A program made the translations under genes and the position numbers. The notes under the pieces are model-generated. The model searched no databases. It was given only the letters and a program-made list of their open reading frames with translations, and was not told the DNA's origin. A stretch of 64,000 nucleotides of DNA from Straminergon stramineum. Taxonomy: Eukaryota > Streptophyta > Bryopsida > Hypnales > Calliergonaceae. Positions 33,654-44,302 of this stretch are shown here, piece after piece. The stretch covers positions 16,993,001 through 17,057,000 of the forward strand of contig OY987265.1 of the NCBI GenBank assembly GCA_963920665.1. The letters run 5' to 3'. Position 1 is the first letter of the stretch; every line of letters starts with the position of its first letter.

Positions 33654-34436
33654 GATTAGAATTTTCCATGGAACAAAAACATGAGCATTAGTTCCATAGC
33701 CATAGGGCTAGTTGAATGGTTATAGGTTGGTTTTGCATGGTCATAGCAAGTTACATTTCATGGTAATAGGCCTTCAAACTAGGGTCTTAGAAATTGCATA
33801 TCTTTCACAGTGATGGGGGATTTACATTCATGGTTTTAGATGTTATATTCCCTAGTCATAGGTCTATCTTTATGAGGTTTTAGGATTAATTCTTACGCAT
33901 AATGCAAATTTGGACCTACATTTGCATGTAGGTTTGGTTCCATTTCATCTTGCATGTTTGTTTTGGACTATTTGATGTGAGATTGGATTTAAAACCTAAA
34001 AAGGGAAAAGATGTAAATATTGGTATAAATCTAAAACTCATACTTTTGCAAACTAAGACAATTTGAAGTAGAATTCATAATTGTTAGACATTCAAGAGCA
34101 CTAAGTGCAATATGTAGGCTCTACAAAGGGAGCAAAGACTACACAAAATTGACCTAATTTTTTTTTAAAAGGATTAAGGAACTATATATATACTATTTTC
34201 AAGGCCTCTCTTGGAATTTTGATTAGGTGATAGTGCATACATTTGCATGACAAATTGAACTCGAAACGCTACTTGAGAAGAGACAGAAGTCACATAATGA
34301 TAGACTATTTAACCTTTCCTATTTAAAAGACCCCTATACTAGTGATCCTAGGTTTTTTTGGAAAGAACAAAACCTAAACTACTAGAGTTGCCTAATTCCA
34401 ATGCATTTTCTAGTGCCCTTGTCGTGAGCTCAAAGT
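33654..34436. other. AT-rich spacer, nothing recognised
   Basis: Several 'CATAGG' runs occur around 33700-33870 (ATAGCCATAGGGCT, GGTTATAGG, GGTAATAGG), but there is no regular repeat. No gene. Confidence 0.35.
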
Positions 34437-35741
34437 AAAGATTACTCTCGATTTGGTGATTAATTTTCAGTTGTATTTGTTTGTGGATCTTTTTGTGGGT
34501 ATGGATTCTTCTTCAATCTTCTCAGAAAAGTGAACTTTTATTTCTGTGTTGTCTGTATGGTTCTGCTTTTGCTGGTACACTGCTGGGTGCAAGGTACTGT
34601 GTACATGCTTCTTTTGAGAAAGAGTTCAGAATTTTGTTCCTGTAATAGTAAGTAGCAGTTACATAATTTGCAATCAAACCATTGCATGGCATCTGATCAT
34701 GTTCATTTTCTACCTCATTGCATTTCTGTGGTTTTCCTGCACATATATGTTTCCATTTATGTGTCTTGGGGATCTAAAGTATTTGAAGCACATACATACA
34801 TATTTTCCAATGCTTCAAAATAGAAAGGTTGCAAAGTCACTCTTTGGTTCTAGCCTTCAAGCTTTCTTGTTTTTCCTTTGTTATCATCCTTCTGGACTTT
34901 CTCAAGAGTGCTTCACATTCTTCTTCCATTCTTCCTACACTTCACTCATGCACGGTTGTGGGTATCTAATATAGTGAAGATTTTGTACTGATACTTGTTA
35001 CAATAGTAATCTGTGCTCGTGGTATCAGGTCAGAAAAAAGTGCACATTTCAGAGACTATATATCAAGACTAATCAGTTTCTCCTCGAAAGAAATGGAAGA
35101 TCTATGCCAGGAATTCAGTGGAGTAAAGATCACCCGGTTGAAAATCCTGATGGACCTTTGATGTGCTTGTCATAGTGGCTAAGCTGGGTAATTTCTGAGT
35201 ACATAGAATAGTTACTGTATTGGGCTAGTGGTTCTCAGTTATTGCCAAAATTATGCCTAGTCTCAATTAGTGGTGATGAGCTTGGCATTCATATGTAGCG
35301 TGACTTTAACGAAATTAACCTACACTAAATAGTGAAATTAGGTTGCCTTAACAATTAGGTTGCCTAACCCGAAGAAAGTTACTTTAGAAGCCATCAAAGT
35401 CAACAAATATTTTTAAAAATATTTTCATTTGTACACGTGGAGGTTCATGAGTCCCACATATAGTGATATGAAATTCAAAAGTAGTTCATTCTCGTACAGT
35501 AACTATAAATATTTATTTAGTGTCAAAATTAGTGTCAAATGTCGAGAAATTAGTGAGGGACAACCTAATTTCACTATTCAATGTAGTGAGCTGGTCTTCT
35601 ATATGTTTACTACAGGAAGAGGCTCTTGAGAGAGAAGTGCATCACTTGAGAGGAGAATTTGTGAGTGTTGAAGAATAGGAGATGTTAAATCTTGCACTAT
35701 ATGTTCCCATATTTTTGGGTGATCATCTTGTTAACAAGAGA
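34437..35741 (+). repeat. Triplicated block U, copy 2 (hosts W1, cut by T2)
   Basis: Begins TCTCGATTTGGTGATTAATT, as U3 does (about 56093). Carries MITE W1 at 35323-35583 and is interrupted at 35746 by TTAA element T2. The exon-like stretch near 35035-35180 is frameshifted relative to U3, so this copy is not coding. Confidence 0.75.
35323..35583. mobile_element. TA-flanked MITE W1 in block U2
   Basis: 261 bp. Left CACTAAATAGTGAAATTAGG, right the inverse CCTAATTTCACTATTCAATG; TIRs of about 23 bp with two differences. TA on both sides (35321-35322, 35584-35585). U3 (about 57247) has the unoccupied site ATTAACC-TA-GTGAGCTGG, which confirms both boundaries and the TA duplication. Confidence 0.9.
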
Positions 35742-35745
35742 TTAA

Positions 35746-36395
35746 CCCCTGAAGGACCAAACAACATTTTTTTGGCAACATAGTGATTTGGGGCAGCCCA
35801 TTATGAATGGAATTTTTATTTGGTTTCTTTGAAATTTTCACACAACATGTGCCTAAGGAGGAGCTTTTAAGCCCAACAATTTTCATAACTTTTGAATACA
35901 TAGTTAAAAAGATATTGTATGATATGTAGTTTTCATTGCTCGATGGGCAACCCGGGCAGCCAAAAAAATTCTTTAGAAATCATTTTTTTAAAATAAAAAT
36001 TTAAAATAATTTTCTAGATTTATATATACATGGAAAGCTTTTGAATCATTCCATTTTGATTTATGAGGTGAAGGTTATGAAGATTTTTAGTTGTGGGTAA
36101 TTTGTGGCTTGTAATGGAATCTCCACTCTAAAATAAACTTTGAAGACCTTTATTTAACTCAATTTTCAATATTTTTGGAAAAAAATAAGGTATAGATTGT
36201 TTATTACAACATTACAACCATTGGGGGTTGGCATTTTGCAATTCCATAAATAAATTGTTAACAATTTAATATTTTGAATCATTCTCTACTTCTTTCTACT
36301 TACTAATTTTTTCCTATATGTTGTACAATTTCAAATGATCTAAAGTTTTTCAAGAATGTAGCCAACTTGCCTTGAAAAATGAATCAAAAGAGTTA
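35746..36395 (+). mobile_element. TTAA element T2, family alpha, 3'-truncated
   Basis: Left TTAA (35742-35745) then CCCCTGAAGGACCAA. Interior is collinear with T1 up to the AGCCAACTTG region near 36365, then homology stops and no GGGG-TTAA end is seen. The left insertion point is set by U1, which has a single TTAA at the same place. Confidence 0.75.
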
Positions 36396-36799
36396 CAAAA
36401 ATTAGTCTCATTCAATGAGGTTATAATTTTAGAGACTCCTAGATTCTAAAAAGATGGCATAAGGCCCACACTGCCCTTGTTCAATTTCCATGTGAGGGCA
36501 CCTAGCTATGCTGACCTGTGCAACTTTGAACATTCATGTGTATGTGTGTGTGTGTTTGTGTTTTGGGCAGGCACATTGCCACATCACTGCTGGAGTGTTG
36601 GGCACTTCCCTTGTCCCCAACAGCTGATCATGGCAGTTAACTTACCATGCTTGGTACTGTTCACAGTCGTTCTGTGTGGTAGAGAGACGTCGAAAAGCGT
36701 GGCCTATCATTGGTTTCAAAATTTACTGGACACATCTTCATGCACAAACTTTTGCTAGTAAGTTTTACTACACAAACTTCTACAAACAATTGATGCTTC
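36396..36799. other. Spacer with (TG)n microsatellite
   Basis: A TG-rich run lies at about 36537-36562. A 93-codon plus frame spans it (36477-36758) without recognisable domains and is probably chance. No gene. Confidence 0.4.
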
Positions 36800-36934
36800 T
36801 GGTACATTCTCACTTGGCGTTAGGAAGAATCAGTAGATAATAGGTTAAGTAGTCAAGCAGTGATTCTTCAATTTGGGTCGGTCAGCAGCTCCTGTCAGCC
36901 TCGTGTCAGGTGAGCTGATTAGACCCGGTTTTAA

Positions 36935-37510
36935 CCCCTAAACGCGTCGACGTCCATTTTCTGGACGATGAATGATGAACAGTTTCAAATGATAGTTTCA
37001 TCCTCCTAACTACTTGGATGAAAGTTATTGTAATTTGCGAAGATACGTTATCAAGTTTTTGTCCTATCTAAGGGTTGGATTTGGTGTTACTAGAGTTCAT
37101 ATTTTTCTAAAATTACAAATGTGCAAGTATGTCAAGTGGTCAAACTGCATTGACTTTAGTTCTAAATTGGATTAGCCAAAATGAGGTCATAGATAGGAAG
37201 AACACAAAAATTTCAAAAAATCACCATGTGAAGAGAACCTCATTTCAAATCCATTCCAGAAAATTTTACTCAAAAAATGATAATATTTTGCTTGTAAACG
37301 AATTTTGAAGGAATTTTGAAATTTTTCTTTCAAAATTTATATAAAAATATTGGTGATAAAATTGATGAATCTAACCGTACAGATGGAATCTAAAAATCCT
37401 AATCTACAACTTTCATTTATATATCAATTCCAAAATATACTTCCAAATAGCACTTTATAATGATTTTTCTCAAATCGTCAATTCTAGAGATGAATCTGGA
37501 CGTTTAGGGG
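36935..37510 (+). mobile_element. TTAA element T8, family delta, copy 1
   Basis: 576 bp, flanked by TTAA (36931-36934, 37511-37514). Left CCCCTAAACGCGTCGACGTC with a subterminal hairpin CGTCCATTTTCTGGACG. Right TCTGGACGTTTAGGGG. Very similar along its length to T9 (50431-50999). Confidence 0.85.
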
Positions 37511-38333
37511 TTAATGACCCTTCTGTTTACACATGGCAGGTTAATTCACATTCAAGGACCGTCATCTACAACGACATAAGGCACTTCCCCCAACGTGGTC
37601 CCACTTGGAGGGAGGTGTTACCTCAGTTGTAGGCCCTACTGGGTTTCCTGAATTTCACGGCACTCCTAGCAACAGGAAGGGCTTTCTGCTTCCATTTTGG
37701 ACACCTCTTCTGTCAATTTTGTCATGAGCTATGCTTGGTGTTGGCCACCTGCTCCATTCTTCATTTCCTGCGAGGTTATGCTGTTTTATCTTAACCCTGT
37801 AAGGACTGGCTGGTCACAGTGGAAATCTTCTTTTCTGAAACAGTGTGAATCATCTACTTTAAAAATCTGAAAGTAATTATTGGAGGCCATACTATTGTGC
37901 AAGACCTTCCCTTCTTGCACAAAATTCCAAGGGTGAACAATGGCACTTCTGTCTCACATGCAAAAGTTCTTTGTCATTCATTGGACCACTCTGGTCCACA
38001 GTGTCCTTATTGGGTTAATCACCCTCTCAAAGGCCCTTTAATTATAAGCACTCCTGTAAGGGAGCCGCCCCCTTACTAATCACAGACCCAATCTAGCAAC
38101 GTAGGGTGGAGTAATTTCAATCAGTAGGTGATTAGCAACAATTAATGCTGGCACAGTTCCCGAGCAGTTCATGGTGCATTATAATTGGCTACAAGACTCT
38201 CAAATTTGGACCTAGACCTTCCTAGATTTTGCAACCAGCCCTTGGTCGAAAAGAGGAAGGTTTGTATGGCTAATATGGGTAGAATAGAATCCTCAGCTTA
38301 AAAATTCGTAGTAATTATTTTGTGTGCAAAAAA

Positions 38334-38436
38334 AATCAAAAAAATTATGAAAACCTTATGAACTCTATTTCTGCTAATGGGAAAAATTTCCCCACTGTTG
38401 AAACCTCCCTTGCAATATGTGTATCTGCTTAAGTGG
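38334..38436. repeat. Dispersed repeat X, copy 2 (inverted)
   Basis: Inverse of 16446-16545 (AAACCTTATGAACTCTA, CCCACTGTTGAAAC, GTGTATCTG). Lies inside element Z. Confidence 0.55.
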
Positions 38437-38697
38437 TCAGAAGTAGGTTGGCCCCCTTACGTTTAAAATCTACATTTCAAGCTTATTTCAATGCTAAATC
38501 AATTCCGCTGCAACTCCCTTCCCTTTGAAAACAACACTGGTCTTTGCGGTAAGATAAATCATTCTTTCTGACCACCACATCAACCTCCACATAGTATCGT
38601 CATTTCCAAAGTCACACTGGTCTGAAAGCCTGTTCCTTATATGCTGTGAAAGCACCCTCTAAATTCTCCCTTAGCGCCAAGTGAGAATGTACCATTC

Positions 38698-39470
38698 TGC
38701 TACTCCATTTACTCATACTAAGTTAGCATGCGTAAAATGACAGAGAGAGCTGTTGAAGTGACTGAAGCATCTGCATTCACTATCTCCAACCTCAAAGCCC
38801 CCAGCAGTGACCATCCCTGACAATCCTCTTGGTAATTAAGAATCACATAATCAGATTAGAGTAAAAAGGAAATCTAGAGTCCTTTTTTGCCTTCCCAGAA
38901 GATTGAACAGGAAATTAGACAATCTAATAATTGGAACAGCCAGTGGCCATTTTATTTTTCAAACGAATTCACACTGTATCACAAATGCTGAATTGCTTTG
39001 ATTTTTTCCAAGCATGCCTGGATCCTAGTAGGTGATGGTCTTGTTATAGCTGCCATGCAGTCACCAACAAGCTGCAAACTAAACAAAACGAACTGAATTG
39101 AAAGACAAATTGCCAACATAGTATCTTCGTGAGAAATGTTCAAGCTACAAGTGCTGTAATGCCTACATTTCTTATCTTGAAATTCGATTTCTTATCTCTG
39201 CTGTTGATTTCTGTAAAACCATTTCTGTAAGAACAGCAAGTCAGTATTACACTTTCCTAAGTAGCTGATGTAAAGTATTCACAAATGAACTTAAGCTTTC
39301 TGGAAACACAAGCTAGGCAAAGACTTCTTGACAACAAGTGGAAAATCTCATGACAGGTAATTAGTGACTGGAATGGTTTCAGCAAGCAAAGAGAACTCAT
39401 CATCAAAATGCAATCACTCTGTAGATAATTCTAAAAAACCCAATGACTTTCGATAAAATGGCAGTGATAG
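38698..39470. other. Spacer, nothing recognised
   Basis: No gene, no TIR pair; moderate AT content. Confidence 0.4.
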
Positions 39471-39472
39471 TA

Positions 39473-40491
39473 AGGTGGACTAGCCCAATTCCGTGTGCAT
39501 CCTAATTCCGTCACCCTATAATGGGCCCCAATTCCATCCGTTTAACCCCTACCGGACCGAGGCACATTTCGAGCAGAAATTGTCAAAAACTGCCACTTTT
39601 TAGGGTAGAAAGAAAAAAATGAAAAAAAAAATTGTTTTTTCAAAATTTAACTGTACAAATTTGTACTAGACTTCTTTGGAAACATGTGGAAAATTTTAAG
39701 AAAATTTGACCGCACGGATTGAAAGATTGTAATGTTTGAAGTTAGGTGAAAAAGTTTTTTTCCAACCTTGCCCAACAAGGCTTGCAAACTTTAACTCCTT
39801 CTAGAATGAGATTCTTACACTAAAAATGGTTATTTTTTTGGACATTTGCATCTTATATCATGTAAGCTACACACCCACCAAATTTCTAAATCATAGGAAG
39901 AGTTTTGTACATGCTACCCGATCGGCCCGCAAAGTTTAGGGTAGCATAACTTTTGATCTGGTCACCTGATAAAAAAAATAGATTTCAAGAAAGGGGTACA
40001 TAGGTGCAAATCATGTCCAAATTTCATATACGTCCAACCAAAAATGACTTGAGAGGAACCTACCCGAGATTACTTGCGTATGTTGAACGGACACTTGGTC
40101 TTTTAGGGATTAAGCATCTAAATCTATCAAGAAATTAGTCCAAAAATTAGTCAAATTTGTTTCAAATTTTGACAAAATCAGAGAATTAATGCTATTACAA
40201 GTATTGTGTCACTCCTTTATTGATCACCTTCCAAATGTTAATAGATACATGAAATGACAATTTTAGGTTGTTTCTAGGGCATTCATGACTCTAGTCAATA
40301 GGTGGTTTTGTCATTTCAAGGTAGACCACTTTAGAAATTCATAGAAGTTACAATTTTGATCAGAAAATTATAATTCCACTTGGGTTTGATTCATAAAACA
40401 AGCACACACCTATGAAAAATATTTTCTCTTCTTGGAGTTGGCCCCAACATAGTCAGATTGCAAATGAGGGTGGTAATACACTTGTCTACCT
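39473..40491. mobile_element. TA-flanked MITE Q2 (contains T10)
   Basis: Starts AGGTGGACTAGCCCAATTCC, ends ACACTTGTCTACCT, TA both sides (39471-39472, 40492-40493). Net length about 450 bp, collinear with Q1. Interrupted by TTAA element T10 directly after 'CCATCCG'. Confidence 0.85.
39546..40109. mobile_element. TTAA element T10, family epsilon, nested in Q2
   Basis: 564 bp. Left TTAA (39542-39545) then CCCCTACCGGACCGAGG; right CACTTGGTCTTTTAGGGA then TTAA (40110-40113). Removing the element plus one TTAA restores the sequence of Q1 with two mismatches at the junction. Interior distantly resembles family beta (TTGTACTAGACT..). Confidence 0.85.
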
Positions 40492-40504
40492 TACCTCAGC
40501 TAGA

Positions 40505-41300
40505 CGACATGGAGAACACATGGACTAGGTTGGTTCATCATAGGCAATTAAGTTACCATATATTATGTATTTTGAATTGAAGCTATTCTTCTAGAGCTGA
40601 ATTCATAGACAGAATTTTCAAACTTTTTTGAACTTGAAGGATTGTGGCAATTGATGAAACTGAACTTATTCAGGAATGCCCCCAGTACCCACCTTTTCCA
40701 TTCTTTATGAGGTAAACCGGCCCATGATAGGCCAACTCTCTAATGCAAACACCTACAAAACCACCCATTACACTTTTCCATCAATTCATGACAAACTTTA
40801 TCAAGAAATTGAAATTTTGACTATATTAGGTAGGTTAATGGCCAAAATTAGTGCTTTGGGTGATGGTGATGGAGTTAATAGTGACTACTCTAGGAACTTC
40901 CACCTTTTTAGTGTATATTCATTACAAGAATTAAATTTTTTATTCCTTTATGTCATGCCCATATTAGAAAATATTGCAGCCATGTTAGGAAATATTGTTA
41001 CTGCTTTAGGTGGTCTAATGACCATGATAGGTACACTTTTTGATGGTTTTGGAGTAGTCTACAAAATATTTTGGTCTAATTGGGCAACACACTTCAAAAA
41101 TTCATACTTTGTCAAAAAAATAAAATTTCAGTTGCTCTCTCTATTTCTCATGTTTGTCATTATATGGTAAAAAAGTTCAAAATTTTCAAAAATGTGAACA
41201 ATGCAAACCAATCATTTTGCATGTTATAGGTTGGTTTACCTTAATTGCTGCCAGGAATTTGCAACAATGGTAAATTGCAATGGGAGGCTAAGTTACTTGG
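40505..41300. repeat. Duplicated block J, copy 2 (hosts M4)
   Basis: Collinear with J1 (9050-9657) but lacks P1 and carries M4. The 164-codon plus frame starting at 40676 straddles the J2/M4 junction and is therefore not a real gene. Confidence 0.8.
40710..41241. mobile_element. TA-flanked AGGT MITE M4 with exact empty site
   Basis: 532 bp. AGGTAAACCGGCCCATGATA at the left, TATAGGTTGGTTTACCT at the right. Filled site: CATTCTTTA-TG-[M4]-TA-ATTGCTGCC. Empty site in J1 (about 9572-9593): CATTCTTTA-TA-ATTGCTGCC. The duplication is therefore TA, with the left copy mutated to TG. Confidence 0.9.
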
Positions 41301-41334
41301 GGAACACATATTGAATCCAAAGCTCCTGTAACTC

Positions 41335-42020
41335 AAGATCTCAAGCTTGACCCAAAACAAGCATTACATCATTCAAAAAGTAATACACAAGGTTCTTAAA
41401 TGCAACCATTACTAAACTTAAACGACCCTAAATTCTTTTAACATGACCTTAAACTACCCTAGGGTGATGGTCAAGGGGAAGGGACTTCTGATGGAACCCA
41501 TGAGGCTCCCAGTTCAACCCCCGATGTTGACATTGCTCGCATGGGAGCTCCCTATGTTGCTTTGTTCGTATAGGGAGGGGGTTTGTTCCTCCACTTGTTC
41601 CTGACAAGGATATCCAAGGTGTGTAATTCCTGGTGGTCAAGTTGGGTTGCCTTGGATGTTGTGTCATGTCACTCTAGCTATGGCCCTTGAAGGTGGTATG
41701 TTTCAAAAAGAAAGTTTCTTTTAACATTTGTAAGAAGGCAATTGGACAATCAATTCTCATTTAGAAAAATTAAGTGGACACACCCTGGCTTTGAAATGGA
41801 CCCTCTCTAACTCTTATTCCATCCACTAGCAAGGTATGAATCAATACTTGACAAAGCTTAATTATGCTCTAACATTTGTGGCAGTCCATTTTAGAACCAT
41901 TGACTCTACATTTCAAAGGGGTCTCTTGAGCTGTTTAAAGAAGATGGTTGCAATAAGAGCAAAGTCAGCAAACTACCTTATTATACTCCAAAGCAGTTGT
42001 TGTTTTTTTGTTTTCAAACA
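41335..42020 (+). repeat. Repeat S, copy 1 (hosts SINE), with conserved ORF
   Basis: Inverse of 53600-54035. Both copies keep an ATG frame beginning MNQYLT.LNY.LT (41836-42096 here), with shared VHF.T, FQR.LL.CLKKMVAI. The frame upstream of the ATG is also shared but has a stop in both, so it may be coding or just well conserved. No domain recognised. S1 holds a SINE that S2 lacks. Confidence 0.75.
41445..41715 (+). mobile_element. tRNA-type SINE with 12-bp TSD and empty site
   Basis: Flanked by TTCTTTTAACAT (41433-41444, 41716-41727). Pol III A-box-like TGGTCAAGGGG at 41468-41478 and B-box AGTTCAACCCC at 41511-41521, about 32 bases apart as in tRNA-derived SINEs. It ends in an A-rich tail (TTTCAAAAAGAAAG). 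The S2 copy at 53931-53942 has a single uninterrupted target sequence. 271 bp, with no real ORF. Confidence 0.85.
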
Positions 42021-42335
42021 AATGGTTATGTGGCCTTTCTTTCAAGAAGGTTTTGCATTCCCTGGCTCCTTCATTATGGGGATTCAAATTGAATGAGGCC
42101 AATTATGAGTATACAATTTTGAATATCTAAATTTTGTATGCAATATTTGTATGTATTGGCTCTGCATGATGAATGAAATGAGGTTTTGGAAACATTGTGG
42201 CAACAATGTGTAGGGCCATGATGATAGTCTGGCATTTTTTAACACATTTACCCCCTTTTTTTCTATAGGCTTGAAGCTGCCGATTTTTTTGAGGCAATTG
42301 GGCATTTAATTGCCTAAGAAAAACCCTGCTCCAGA
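42021..42335. other. Spacer, nothing recognised
   Basis: The tail of an S-like match fades near 42020; no gene or termini found. Confidence 0.35.
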
Positions 42336-42520
42336 GTACTATTCTATGAAGACTTTGTGAGGATGAGGACCGTTTCCAGTGCTGGGGATCAGTGCTGTTG
42401 AAATGCTGGGCCAGATTTCAAGGATTCCACAGGATGGTCTGCACGTCTGTATTGACAGTAAGCAAAAGCATGGTCAAGTTGGCCATGGCTGTGTCACCCA
42501 TCAGGTATTGGGACCAAGCT
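42336..42520. repeat. Dispersed repeat R, copy 2
   Basis: Same strand as R1 (6133-6345) and nearly identical over about 100 bp (GAAATGCTGGGCCAGATTTC, GGATTCCACA.GATGGTCTGC). R1 has about 20 extra bases after CACGTCT. Confidence 0.75.
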
Positions 42521-42556
42521 CCCCAAAATATTCCTGTTGGGAAATGCATGAGCTTA

Positions 42557-43051
42557 GAGCATCCTTAGTGCTACCCTGTATATCGGCTCGGTAACTATAT
42601 AACTAACTTTTGAATTGTAAATAATTAGAACTTGAAAATTGTCTCGTTGGAAGCGCATCTAGAAATTTTGGAGAAGGTCCAAAAATATTCAAATTTAGAC
42701 ATTGGACAAGTATCTCAAAAACAAGGTAAAAATCAGAAATTATAGAGGTCTTAGCAAATCACGGTTACCAAAGCAATATTTGGCCATTGACCCTCCACAT
42801 TTGGCCACATTTAGAGGGTCAATGGCCAAATATTGCTTTGGTAACCGTGATTTGCTAAGACCTCTATAATTTCTGATTTTTACCTTGTTTTTGAGATACT
42901 TGTCCAATGTCTAAATTTGAATATTTTTGGACCTTCTCCGAATTTTTTAGATGCGCTTCCAATGAGACAATTTTCAAGTTCTAATTATTTACAGTTCAAA
43001 AGTTAGTTATATAGTTACCGAGTTGATATACGGGTAGCACTAAGGATGCTC
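42557..43051. mobile_element. 495-bp near-perfect palindromic MITE (PIF/Harbinger-like)
   Basis: Left GAGCATCCTTAGTGCTACCC, right the inverse ...GGGTAGCACTAAGGATGCTC, flanked by TTA (42554-42556, 43052-43054). Arms of about 238 bp differ at about eight places, all in the outer half; the inner 120 or so bp are identical. The loop is only about 18 bp (around 42796-42813). A 3-bp TTA duplication and a GAGCATC-type end fit Tourist/PIF-Harbinger MITEs. Transcription would give one long dsRNA hairpin. Confidence 0.9.
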
Positions 43052-43202
43052 TTAACCCTTAACTCTTGAAGGGCATTCATTTGCTTCCAAAAAAATACAG
43101 TATAGTAATTTGCTTTGAAATCGACTGCCTTCTTCAAATCTACCTTAGATTTCAGCCCAAAATGGACATTTACTGGTCTTTAAACTGTTAGTTCATACTT
43201 AA

Positions 43203-44119
43203 CCCCTAAAGGATCAGTATGCGGTTATTGGCAACATAGAAATTTTGGGCAGGTATGTGTGACTAGAGGTTTGTGTATTTTGGGCTAAAATTGTAATAGA
43301 AGGTGGGGATGAGGAATATCTTTCATATGCACGAAATTTTATGATATTTGGAAATATGAGTCAAAAGTTATGGCATAATATGTTATTTTTTCCCCCGGGC
43401 GGGCAGTCCAAGTAGATCAGAAAAAATCACTTTTTTCAGAAATAAAAATTTGAAATTGGTTAACTAGAGCTTTACATATGTGGAAAGCTTTGAATCATTC
43501 CATTTTGATCAATGAGTCAAAAGTTACAAGGAGTTTTAGTTTGTGGGCAATTATGGATTATCTACTCTAAAATAAACTTTGAAGTCCTTTATCTTACTCA
43601 ATTTTCAATATTTTTGAAAAAAATAAAATCATAGGATGTAGATTGTTTATTAAAACCTTGCAACAACCATTGGGATTGGCATTTTTCAATTCCATTACAA
43701 AATTCTTAACACTTTTGTATTTTGAATCATTCTCTACTTACTATTTTTTTCCTATACGTTGCACAATTCCAAATGTTGTGAAATTTTTTAAGCATATAGA
43801 TAACTTGTCTAAGAAAAAGAATCCAAAGAAGCACCACCATTTTGAACATTTTTTCATAGGAATGTGACCTTGTGAAGTGTAGCTGCCCGGGCTTTCGCAG
43901 GGCCCCAAAAAGGGTTTTAGTCTATTGAAATGCTAATATCTTGCAATCTACACGATAAATTTTTTTGGATTTTTTTCCGTATCTTCTCAAACTAGCTTAC
44001 TACAAGATCCTAGGGTTATATGAGTTCAAAAATACTTTTTTCCTAAAATTTGGTGCTTGTCCTAGAAATGGCAGTTTTTTAGCATTTTTGGTGAAAACAT
44101 AGTCACAGTCCTTTAGGGG
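43203..44119 (+). mobile_element. TTAA element T3, family alpha (full length)
   Basis: 917 bp with exact TTAA both sides (43199-43202, 44120-44123). Left CCCCTAAAGGATCAGTATGC, right ACAGTCCTTTAGGGG. Collinear with T1 throughout (GGCAGGTATGTGTGACTAGA / AGGCAAGTATGTGTGACTAG). Non-coding. Confidence 0.85.
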
Positions 44120-44251
44120 TTAATGAATGAATTAAGGATAAAAAGGGTGCACATTAAAATCTGTCCTACCGATCACTTCAAGATTTGAATATAGATGGTT
44201 CATGCATGTGATTCAATCCAATTTTAAATGCACTCATAAGTGGATATTCTT

Positions 44252-44302
44252 TTCTTTTTTTTTTGACACAAATGAAACGAAATTTCATTGCACAGGAAAA
44301 AT
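44252..44302 (-). mobile_element. 51-bp ultra-short LINE insertion
   Basis: Perfect 15-bp direct repeats TAAGTGGATATTCTT (44237-44251, 44303-44317) bracket only the family tail. Read on the minus strand it is CCTGTGCAATGAAATTTCGT, TTCATTTGTGTC and poly-A. Same tail as at 11641 and 12450. Confidence 0.9.

Larger units (their letters stand above)
36800..38694. mobile_element. TIR element Z (contains T8)
   Basis: Left TGGTACATTCTCACTTGGCG then TTAGG; right is the inverse of TGGTACATTCTCACTTGGCG then CTAAGG. Flanked by TTC on both sides (36797-36799, 38695-38697), a possible 3-bp TSD. About 1.3 kb once T8 is removed. No transposase frame was recognised; the interior is GC-richer than neighbouring DNA. 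Confidence 0.65.

Noticed and set aside
40676..41170. 164-codon plus ORF
   Set aside because: It starts in block J2 and runs into MITE M4 across a proven insertion junction, so the frame is accidental.
42557..43051. Palindrome as an assembly inversion artefact
   Set aside because: Flanking TTA duplications and arm differences in the outer half favour a real element, although long reads should confirm it.
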